From contig NZ_FPCJ01000001.1 in assembly GCF_900116565.1 (NCBI RefSeq), positions 1,528,540 to 1,592,539 on the forward strand: DNA of 64,000 bases, read 5' to 3'. This document shows, one piece after another, positions 1 through 6,882 of this stretch. Position 1 is the first letter of the stretch. Each line of letters begins with the position of its first letter. This DNA is from Thermoflavifilum thermophilum (GTDB lineage: Bacteria > Bacteroidota > Bacteroidia > Chitinophagales > Chitinophagaceae). A model generated the notes under the pieces. The model was not told the origin of the DNA. It ran no database searches and worked only from the letters and a program-made list of their open reading frames with translations. Both the position numbers and the translations under genes were made by a program.

Positions 1-81
1 TGACCTATGATAGAGCATTTCAGGCGATTTTTAGGAAGAAAAAATTAGAGCTAAGCTACATTTTTTATTCCTGTGGGGTCA
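1..81. other. Sequence beyond cas2, probably toward the CRISPR leader
   Basis: This is the 81 bp following the cas2 stop codon in the direction of cas transcription. It is AT-rich and holds no repeat unit and no supportable gene. In type II-C loci the array commonly follows cas2, so the leader and array are inferred to lie just left of the window. The repeat start predicted from the tracrRNA anti-repeat does not occur here on either strand. Confidence 0.35.
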
Positions 82-420
82 TTAAAATAATTCTAATTGC
101 TGTATGGTGGATGGGGTATTCACCGGATCTCTTCCATAATATACTTCCATTTGTCCAAATTGCTTGTCAGTGACCGTCATAATTCCAATATGTCCTTTAG
201 GAGGAAGAATTTTCTTTATCCGTTGTAGGTGTACTTCCATATTTTCCCGGCTGCTGCAATGTCGAATATACATGCTAAATTGAAACATCTGGAAACCATC
301 GGCCAGCATATGTTTCCTGAAGATGGCGTAATTTTTCCGATCTTTCTTGGTTTCAGTGGGTAGGTCAAAAAAAACTAGAATCCACATGATACGGTAAGCA
401 TTAAGGCGGGAATAATTCAC
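82..420 (-). CDS. cas2: CRISPR-associated endoribonuclease Cas2 (type II)
   Basis: Cas2 forms the Cas1-Cas2 integrase that inserts new spacers. The 112-residue protein has the Cas2 ferredoxin-like start, with VFFDLPTETKKDRK at about residues 16-29 supplying the conserved Asp after the first beta strand. It also has the Y-x-IRHCSS segment typical of type II Cas2. The start is a GTG at 420: an in-frame stop lies three codons upstream, and the NYSRLNAYRIMW lead-in matches the family better than the internal ATG at 387. It lies 12 bp after the cas1 stop, so the two are surely co-transcribed. Codon use is AT-rich like the rest of the locus. Confidence 0.93.
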   Translation of the reverse strand: MNYSRLNAYRIMWILVFFDLPTETKKDRKNYAIFRKHMLADGFQMFQFSMYIRHCSSRENMEVHLQRIKKILPPKGHIGIMTVTDKQFGQMEVYYGRDPVNTPSTIQQLELF

Positions 421-432
421 ATCATATCACAA

Positions 433-1329
433 TTAGCAGAAACTGGGATAAATAATTTTTCTTGAGGTTCCTTCAAAGCATTTTGCCAGGGATGCAGTTG
501 TGCGTTGAACTGCATTCATTAATGGGCTTTTCTGATTTTCTATTTTTACATCCATAGCGGGGATGGATAATAGTTGTTTTTTCATAGAAGGTGTCATTTC
601 AAGAAATTTTCCATTCATCATCACAATATGGCACACAACTGCATCCACAAATGGCCGGTAAGGTTCCATAATATCATCGGCCAGGCAAAAGGCATTGTAT
701 TGATTGCGGTGATGAATACCCAGTGTGGGCATAAGACCACTTGCCGTAAGGCTACGAGCTACCCATGCGCGAAGAATAGCATATCCATAGTTGAGTAGAT
801 TATTTGGAGGAGGTCCGTTTCGGTCTCTGTGGAATTGTAGGAAGTCAGGAAATAAATTTTTCCAGTAATACACAGCAGCTTTGGCTTCGCAGTTATCCGG
901 GTCACCACTTTTTACCTGATTGCATAACTTGAGTAAGTATTGATTTTCGACGCGTTGTTGCCTCAGTAAGGCAGCCTGATTTTTGATTTTGGCGATAACT
1001 GTTTGTTGCCAGAGTTGTTTTTTTAATGGCATGGAAGCCTCTATTTGTCGTTGATGTTTTTGGGTTTGTAGCGTATGTCCATCCAGGCAATACAGAAGTC
1101 CTGCCGGGTGATGGGTATGATCGCAAGTAATCAGAGCCACATTGTTTTCAAGCAACTTAGCCAGCAGGGATTGGGTAATGGTAATCTGTTGGTGATCCAA
1201 GATCAGAATACCAATATCTTCTACAGGGGTGGATATAACTTCTCCTGTATCCGTTTTTTCAATAACCAGCTGTTCATTTTTGGTTTTCAAGTAGGCGGGT
1301 GTGCCAAAATAAAGGGTGCGCTTAATCAT
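433..1329 (-). CDS. cas1: CRISPR-associated endonuclease Cas1 (type II-C)
   Basis: Cas1 is the metal-dependent integrase subunit of the spacer-acquisition complex. The 298-residue protein starts MIKRTLYFG, the usual type II Cas1 opening. The frame stays open to a GTG at 1398, but that extension is basic, low-complexity and overlaps the tracrRNA gene, so I reject it. The predicted active-site triad is present: Glu148 (CEAKAA), His206 (GIHHRN) and Glu222 (MEPYRP). The gene is followed 12 bp later by cas2. It is separated from cas9 by 127 bp that hold a tracrRNA on the opposite strand. No csn2 or cas4 is present, which fits subtype II-C. Confidence 0.95.
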   Translation of the reverse strand: MIKRTLYFGTPAYLKTKNEQLVIEKTDTGEVISTPVEDIGILILDHQQITITQSLLAKLLENNVALITCDHTHHPAGLLYCLDGHTLQTQKHQRQIEASMPLKKQLWQQTVIAKIKNQAALLRQQRVENQYLLKLCNQVKSGDPDNCEAKAAVYYWKNLFPDFLQFHRDRNGPPPNNLLNYGYAILRAWVARSLTASGLMPTLGIHHRNQYNAFCLADDIMEPYRPFVDAVVCHIVMMNGKFLEMTPSMKKQLLSIPAMDVKIENQKSPLMNAVQRTTASLAKCFEGTSRKIIYPSFC

Positions 1330-1348
1330 AGGATACGTTTTTGGAACA

Positions 1349-1381
1349 TTTGAATTTTTAAAAAATATTTTTTTACATTTG
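1349..1381 (+). promoter_or_regulatory. Bacteroidota-type promoter for the tracrRNA
   Basis: A TTTG (-33 type box) at 1349-1352 is followed after 21 bp by TACATTTG (1374-1381), an exact match to the Bacteroidota TAnnTTTG -7 box. Transcription would start near 1387-1390, exactly where the anti-repeat begins. The promoter sits just upstream of the divergently read cas1 start codon. Confidence 0.6.
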
Positions 1382-1386
1382 TGATT

Positions 1387-1458
1387 GAAGCTAATCACAA
1401 TAAGGTCTTAAATGACCGTTGTGAAAACAGACAGGGCGGGGCAACTCGCCCTTTTTTT
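1387..1458 (+). ncRNA. tracrRNA of the type II-C system
   Basis: This is the trans-activating RNA that pairs with the crRNA repeat and loads Cas9. It lies on the strand opposite to cas9 and cas1, in the gap between them. Parts in order: a predicted anti-repeat GAAGCTAATCACAA (1387-1400); a nexus hairpin in which CACAA (1396-1400) closes on TTGTG (1419-1423) around an inner GGTC/GACC stem (1404-1407 with 1414-1417); a linker; and an intrinsic terminator with stem GGGCG/CGCCC (1434-1438 with 1447-1451) followed by seven T. This order of anti-repeat, CACAATAAGG nexus and GC hairpin with U-run is what I know from Bacteroidota Cas9 tracrRNAs. The 5' end is inferred from the promoter, and the array needed to confirm pairing is outside the window. 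Confidence 0.78.
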
Positions 1459-4400
1459 ATTTTATTCCAATGGCTTCAATTTCGCCTAGCCGGCTTACTC
1501 TGATTTTTATTGGATTTAGTTTTTCTAATGCACCTAAGCTTTTTACGGGATAGTATTTTTTTTGCTTTCTCGCCCATTCGTTATCAATGAGTTTTGTTTC
1601 ATAGATATGTCTGAAAAAAATTTCCAGTTGTTTACCATTATAGAAAATTTTTTGCACCCTAAATATATTTTTGGGCAATTCTTGATAATCAAATCGGCGA
1701 AGTATATCATCTAAATATTCTTTGTTTTCATGAAGCAGGAAATACTCGTTTTGTTGAAGGGTAAATAAAAGTTCCCAATTATCATTAGGTAATTTTTCTA
1801 AAAAAGATTGGGGGTATTGGTAAGAACTTGAGAGTATTTTATCCCATACGGATTGAGGATTATCAATTATAACAGGAATTTCATATTTTTTTCTTTCAAC
1901 AGCATGCCAGAAGGTGCATAAATGAGGATATTTTTTTCCGTCTTTGTCTACATATATAGCAATGTGATGGTTGTTCCCTGGCTTAACAAAAGAAATGGGC
2001 ATACCGGAATCATTGTATTTAATGGGTTCTACACCAGATAATCCAGTAAACATTCTAACGGTACGAATGGGAATTTGTTTTTCTTTATCTATGTAGATAG
2101 GTTCTTTAAAAGCTTCATTTGTATTACCTTTGAATTGTTCCAATCTCTCTTTTATCAATTCTCGGATTTTATTGTCAACTATATATGGAATATCTTTGAG
2201 AGTGATTTTGGTGACTGGATATTTTAATACGTACTCTTCTTTAAAACATGTAGCATATTCTAAAATTACGGGTTCTGATTTGTTAGGTAAATAAATGGGA
2301 TTCTTTTTGGTTGACGCCAAAGCTTTCTTTATATCCCCGTCAAATTCCTCCAACCTTTTTTCAACCAATTCTTTAATATGTGGCTTGAAGATTAAATGCG
2401 GATTTTCAAAAAGATATTTGAGCGACTTATTTTTATCAAGTACTTTAATTTTTCCGTAAACATATTCTTCACTTAACGGCCCGCGAGGAACAATAATATG
2501 ATCTTGCACTTTAATTCTTTTCCCATTTTTGCGAATAAAACGTTTTCCATACGTAGCCACTTTTTTCCCTGGCTTATAAGAAACAATTATTTTAGAAGCT
2601 TCTCTTTCTACTTGTGATGTGGTAAAGGGACGATGCAGGATGAAATATTTATCGAGCAAGCTGAGTTGTTCGCGAAATTCTTCTTTGCGTTCATTTACTT
2701 CTTTAAAGAGTTCGTCTCTTGTGGCTTGCGCACTAATGGTATTGACTCTTTGTATGTAACCTTGTTTAGTACAGGCTACCACAAGCGCATCAATGGCATG
2801 GTGTCTGTGATCGTCTCGTTTGGACCAATCTTTAATTATTTCCTTAGAATGTTTTTGCCCATCGGAGGTTTCTATTTCAATTTTTTCAGTAATTCCTTCG
2901 GATAAGGGATCGGTTATCAGTTCTTTAATTCGTTTTAATTGAAGATTCATAAGAATATCATCCCATCCCCACAACCTTCTCAGGTATGAGGTAACGTTTC
3001 CGCTGGTTGCCCAAACATTTTTTGATATTTGACTTAAAATTTCTCTTGCTTTTCTGGATAAATAAGCGGTTTCTCTAAGTTGACGGTTAATAAAATCCTG
3101 TGGAATTTTACTGGCCGGCATCAACAATTTATTTCGTTTTGCTTTAGATATTATTTTATTTTCATACAATTTATTTACTCTTTCAATATAATCATTCAGA
3201 GCAGTTTCACCTTTTGAAGCCATGTAATCATAAGCTGTTTGATCTCCTTTTTCTTGATTAATGTAACTGAATGTCAGCGTTTTATTACTTTGTGAGTCGT
3301 CAAATAATAAAGATCGCGGGATGATATGATCAACATCTATATTATCTCCATTCAGTGCATCGGACAGTGAAAACATTTTGCCGGTATAGATACATAAGGC
3401 ATTTATTTTGTTTTCTGAAATTTCATTAAATAACCGATATTTAATAATATTTTTCCTTGTTGCGCGTACGCCTAATTCTTGCAACTTCTTTTCTATTTTT
3501 TTGTTCTCTTCTTCTATCTTGGAAATGTTTTTGAAAGTTTCGTTTCTTTCTTCTTTGGTTTGTTTGAGCTCTCTGGCGAGTTCAATCCGAATTTCGAATA
3601 ATCCTTTATCTCGTTCCTCCCGGGTTACCCATCCTCTTTTCTCATCAATAATATCATTGACAATATGAATCATTTGATTCAAAATTTTTTCAACAACGGG
3701 TTGGCGCAAAGCATTCTTGGATAGCAATGGCAGCTTTTCAAGAAGACGCTTTTTCATTACTTCTTCGCTTGTGAGAGAATTGGAATGATTATAGCCGGCC
3801 AAATAGGACGCATCGCTGTATTGATAACCTTTCATTAAATAAGGAAGTATTTTTCTAATGGCTTTAATAGATTTGTTTCCGTATGATAATTTTGCAAAAT
3901 CTATTTTGGACAGACGGTCTGCCACTTCCTCACTAAGTCCCATTTTGTTGATCAAAACTTTTTTACATTCGTTAATGTCGGAAATTGAATAAATGACGTG
4001 CCATAATTGATAAAGCGGTTCATTTATAAATGATTCATCAATAATCAACCTATCTTCATCACTAATAACTTCTCCGTTATCTTTATTTACTAAGTATGTT
4101 TTTGATTCATTATTTGCGTTAGGCCGTGTTTTGAGATTAAATTGTAACCATTTTTTGGCCGATTCATCATTTCCAATTGCTTGTTTTATGAGAGTTTTGG
4201 TAACATTTCCCTGTATGCCTTTGTATAACATTTTGTTTCCATACCAACCGCTTCTTTCTTTAATGCCTAAAATTTTAAATAATTCTTTAAGGGTTAGTTT
4301 GGGATTTTCGTTTAGGTATTCAAATATTTTTTGTTTTTGTTCGAGAGTAATAGGGAAATCTTCATTTTTCTTGTTTTTGATAACAATGTTATTAATGGAT

Positions 4401-5236
4401 TCCCAAATTTTTTCAATCTGAAATAAAGGATTACTTCTATGAGCTACTTTTGGTCCAGTAAAAATTTTTTTACCCTCTTTATTTAATACATGAAACCCTT
4501 CAAATTCACAAATACTTACAAGTCCTTTTTGTGATTTTAGTGGTCTCTGGTAGTAAATTATATCATTTCTGATATGATTAATAAGTTCGTCACTTAAAAC
4601 ATCAGGATAGAATTCCTGTTGTTTCTTCATGATTTTATCAAATTCTTCTATATATGCTTCGCGTGGAAAGATTTGTTGTTTGGTTCGATAGAAGGGATTT
4701 TTGGATAATTCTTCAAAAAATTTCTGGCTTATAGTTTTATTTTCTTCTTTTAATTGTTGGTATCTATTTTTTATTTCTTTTACATGTTGAGTATCTTTTT
4801 TATTGTCTTGTGAGTCCTCTGTTGCTTCACCTTTTGTAGGTTGGTATCCTCTTTTTTGATTTAAGTGGTAAAGAATTCGTCCCAATTCTTTTATTGATAC
4901 CTGTTCGGTTGCCGCTTTTGCTCTCAGTTGCCATAATTCTAACTTCGGAAGTTTGAATAAGTTTTCATCAAACATTCCGTGCTTTTTTAATTCTTTAGTT
5001 AGAGCGGTGCGCCTTAATATATACCGATAATAATTTCGACGCATGGATCGTTTTTGGGTGCGTTTTTGATTTTTTGTAATAGCACTTCCTCTGGTAAACT
5101 CGTCATTTTCGTCGGTATCTAAGGGAATAATTCTAACCCCCATTCCTATAATTTCTGTGGGTTGTTCGTTTTCTTCCTTAATTAATGCCCAACCTATTGA
5201 GCTGACGCCTAAATCGAGTCCTAAGATTTTTTTCAT
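1457..5236 (-). CDS. cas9: CRISPR-associated endonuclease Cas9 (type II-C)
   Basis: RNA-guided double-strand DNA nuclease of 1259 residues, long for subtype II-C but within the large Bacteroidota branch. All catalytic parts are visible: RuvC-I Asp8 (ILGLDLG), an Arg-rich bridge helix at about 49-80, RuvC-II Glu552 (IRIELARE), HNH Asp636-His637 with Asn651 and Asn660 at the same spacing as SpCas9 H840/N854/N863, and RuvC-III His813/Asp816 (HHAIDAL). The C-terminal third should be the wedge and PAM-interacting region. It contains two similar segments, about 953-985 and 1021-1053. The stop codon lies at the tail of the oppositely oriented tracrRNA. Strongly AT-rich codon use sets it apart from the chromosomal genes. 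It appears complete and functional. Confidence 0.97.
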   Translation of the reverse strand: MKKILGLDLGVSSIGWALIKEENEQPTEIIGMGVRIIPLDTDENDEFTRGSAITKNQKRTQKRSMRRNYYRYILRRTALTKELKKHGMFDENLFKLPKLELWQLRAKAATEQVSIKELGRILYHLNQKRGYQPTKGEATEDSQDNKKDTQHVKEIKNRYQQLKEENKTISQKFFEELSKNPFYRTKQQIFPREAYIEEFDKIMKKQQEFYPDVLSDELINHIRNDIIYYQRPLKSQKGLVSICEFEGFHVLNKEGKKIFTGPKVAHRSNPLFQIEKIWESINNIVIKNKKNEDFPITLEQKQKIFEYLNENPKLTLKELFKILGIKERSGWYGNKMLYKGIQGNVTKTLIKQAIGNDESAKKWLQFNLKTRPNANNESKTYLVNKDNGEVISDEDRLIIDESFINEPLYQLWHVIYSISDINECKKVLINKMGLSEEVADRLSKIDFAKLSYGNKSIKAIRKILPYLMKGYQYSDASYLAGYNHSNSLTSEEVMKKRLLEKLPLLSKNALRQPVVEKILNQMIHIVNDIIDEKRGWVTREERDKGLFEIRIELARELKQTKEERNETFKNISKIEEENKKIEKKLQELGVRATRKNIIKYRLFNEISENKINALCIYTGKMFSLSDALNGDNIDVDHIIPRSLLFDDSQSNKTLTFSYINQEKGDQTAYDYMASKGETALNDYIERVNKLYENKIISKAKRNKLLMPASKIPQDFINRQLRETAYLSRKAREILSQISKNVWATSGNVTSYLRRLWGWDDILMNLQLKRIKELITDPLSEGITEKIEIETSDGQKHSKEIIKDWSKRDDHRHHAIDALVVACTKQGYIQRVNTISAQATRDELFKEVNERKEEFREQLSLLDKYFILHRPFTTSQVEREASKIIVSYKPGKKVATYGKRFIRKNGKRIKVQDHIIVPRGPLSEEYVYGKIKVLDKNKSLKYLFENPHLIFKPHIKELVEKRLEEFDGDIKKALASTKKNPIYLPNKSEPVILEYATCFKEEYVLKYPVTKITLKDIPYIVDNKIRELIKERLEQFKGNTNEAFKEPIYIDKEKQIPIRTVRMFTGLSGVEPIKYNDSGMPISFVKPGNNHHIAIYVDKDGKKYPHLCTFWHAVERKKYEIPVIIDNPQSVWDKILSSSYQYPQSFLEKLPNDNWELLFTLQQNEYFLLHENKEYLDDILRRFDYQELPKNIFRVQKIFYNGKQLEIFFRHIYETKLIDNEWARKQKKYYPVKSLGALEKLNPIKIRVSRLGEIEAIGIK

Positions 5237-5474
5237 GTTTATAGAGTTTAATTAGCTATGTAAGAAGTTTTTCAATTACATTTTTTAGTGCTCATGTTTA
5301 GTCAGTAATTAGATTTGTAAGATCTTGCATTATGTGTGGAGGATTTTGGATTGTTTCTTTTTGTCTGATTCTGCCAACGCAGATTTGTTTAAGTTGATAT
5401 TTATTATTTTTTAACGAATATATGCAAGTTTTTATTTTAGGGTGGGAGCACAAAAAATAGCAAAACACACAAAG
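5237..5474. other. AT-rich gap upstream of cas9
   Basis: This 238-bp stretch separates cas9 from tRNA-Asn and must hold the cas9-cas1-cas2 promoter. I find no exact TAnnTTTG box on the minus strand, no anti-repeat, no repeat and no credible ORF. The abrupt change from AT-rich sequence to the tRNA at 5475 suggests one edge of the acquired cas block. Confidence 0.4.
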
Positions 5475-5548
5475 CTCCTCCTGCTGGACTTGAACCAGCG
5501 ACCCTCTGATTAACAGTCAGATGCTCTAACCAGCTGAGCTAAGGAGGA
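5475..5548 (-). tRNA. tRNA-Asn (anticodon GTT)
   Basis: A complete 74-nt cloverleaf on the minus strand. The acceptor stem TCCTCCT pairs with AGGAGGA, the T-arm carries GGTTCAAGTCC, and the anticodon loop CTGTTAA sits on a TCTGA/TCAGA stem, giving anticodon GTT. The discriminator base is G and CCA is not encoded. It borders the cas locus. Confidence 0.96.
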
Positions 5549-5597
5549 GTGTCGGTATGGTTGCGTGGCTGGTGCGTGGTACCAGCGGAAGGGACGA

Positions 5598-5605
5598 CAA
5601 AATTA
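5598..5605 (-). promoter_or_regulatory. -7 box for tRNA-Asn
   Basis: The minus strand reads TAATTTTG, an exact TAnnTTTG box, about 50 bp upstream of the tRNA and 3' of hflX. The same octamer precedes tRNA-Arg at 54047-54054. No clear -33 box was found. Confidence 0.45.
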
Positions 5606-5628
5606 GGGATTTTTTGTTTTTATAACGC

Positions 5629-6822
5629 CTATGCCGTGAAAAATTCTGTCTGGTAGGGATAGCGTTGGCGGTACAGTGCCACGATATGCTCCCAGAGCTT
5701 TTGTCTCAACTCATCCAGGTTGCGCTTTTCGGTAGCTGAAATAAAGATGGCATGGCCATGGGTGCGCTGTTCCCACTCGGCTTTCAGTTGTTGCAGCAGC
5801 TCCTGGCATATCTCGGCCGGAAGATAAGGATCGAAATGCTGCTGTTCATACAGATCCATTTTGTTGAATACCAGCAGGGTGGGCTTTTCCAGTGCGCCCA
5901 GTTCCTGCAGCGTGCGGTTCACCACTTCAATCTGTTCTTCGTAGTGCGGATGGCTGATATCTACCACGTGGAGCAGGATATCGCTTTCGCGTACTTCGTC
6001 GAGTGTGGATTTAAAACTTTCCACCAGGTGATGGGGCAACTTGCGGATAAAGCCCACCGTATCGCTGAGCAAGAAAGGTGTTTGCTGATAGACCACCTTT
6101 CGGGTGGTGGTATCGAGGGTTGCAAACAGCTTATTTTCAGCGAACACTTCGCTTTTGCTCAATGCATTCATCAGGGTTGATTTGCCGGCATTGGTATAAC
6201 CCACCAGAGCTACGCGGATGTATCCGGAGCGTTCCTTGCGCTGCAGCTGTGCCTGCTTTTCAATCTCTTTCAGTCGTTTCCGCAGCAGAGCAATTTTATC
6301 TTTTACCAAGCGGCGGTCGGTTTCAATTTCGGTTTCGCCGGGGCCACGCGTACCGATACCACCGCCATGACGGCCCAGGTGAGTCCACATGCCTTTTAAC
6401 CGGGGCAGCAGGTATTGGTATTGGGCCAATTCTACCTGAGTTTTTGCGCGGGCTGTACGCGCACGTTTGGCAAAGATGTCGAGAATGAGATCGGTGCGAT
6501 CAATGGTTTTCACACCGAGGATTTTTTCAATATTCGTGATTTGCGTGCCACTCAGTTCTTCGTCAAAGATCACAATGGAAATATCTTTCCCTTCCAGGTA
6601 ATGTTTGATTTCTTCCAGTTTACCTTTTCCGATCATCGTACGAGGATCGGGATGAGGAAGCTTCTGAACAAACGTTTTTACCGCCTGGGCTCCGGCTGTT
6701 TCAGCCAGAAAGGCCAGTTCGTTTAAATACTCATTCACCTGGGCTTCCGTAACATCCGGGGTGATAATCCCAACCAGAACGGCTTTTTCGGTTTGCGGGA
6801 CAGTTGGTTGAAAATCAATCAA
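5629..6822 (-). CDS. hflX: GTPase HflX
   Basis: HflX is a ribosome-associated Obg-HflX family GTPase that splits stalled or heat-stressed 70S ribosomes. It has the HflX N-terminal domain (TMIGKGKLEE), the Gly-rich linker (HLGRHGGGIGTRGPGETEIE), the P-loop GYTNAGKST, DTVGF as G3 and NKMD as G4. The frame is open to 6951, but I choose the TTG at 6822. It follows an AAGGA-like site and lies just below a -7 box (6843-6850), and the longer form would overlap the divergent neighbour and add unrelated residues. That gives 397 residues. The tRNA-Asn follows downstream. Confidence 0.93.
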   Translation of the reverse strand: MIDFQPTVPQTEKAVLVGIITPDVTEAQVNEYLNELAFLAETAGAQAVKTFVQKLPHPDPRTMIGKGKLEEIKHYLEGKDISIVIFDEELSGTQITNIEKILGVKTIDRTDLILDIFAKRARTARAKTQVELAQYQYLLPRLKGMWTHLGRHGGGIGTRGPGETEIETDRRLVKDKIALLRKRLKEIEKQAQLQRKERSGYIRVALVGYTNAGKSTLMNALSKSEVFAENKLFATLDTTTRKVVYQQTPFLLSDTVGFIRKLPHHLVESFKSTLDEVRESDILLHVVDISHPHYEEQIEVVNRTLQELGALEKPTLLVFNKMDLYEQQHFDPYLPAEICQELLQQLKAEWEQRTHGHAIFISATEKRNLDELRQKLWEHIVALYRQRYPYQTEFFTA

Positions 6823-6842
6823 AGCTGGTTCCTTTAGCCATG

Positions 6843-6850
6843 CAAAGTTA
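6843..6850 (-). promoter_or_regulatory. -7 box for hflX
   Basis: The minus strand reads TAACTTTG, matching TAnnTTTG, 21 bp above the proposed TTG start of hflX. It predicts a very short leader, and it is the main argument against the longer hflX reading. No convincing -33 box. Confidence 0.5.
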
Positions 6851-6882
6851 GTACATTGCAGGGAAAGGCTTGGATAGCAGCT

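Noticed and set aside
3-179. Plus-strand open frame entering from the left edge
   Set aside because: It runs antisense through the cas2 3' end, has no recognisable domain and no start in view.
1330-1398. Longer cas1 reading with a GTG start at 1398
   Set aside because: The extra 23 residues are low-complexity and overlap the tracrRNA promoter and anti-repeat; the family start is MIKRTLYFG.
5237-5474. Possible second tracrRNA or anti-repeat upstream of cas9
   Set aside because: No sequence complementary to the predicted repeat start, no nexus-like hairpin and no terminator was seen there.
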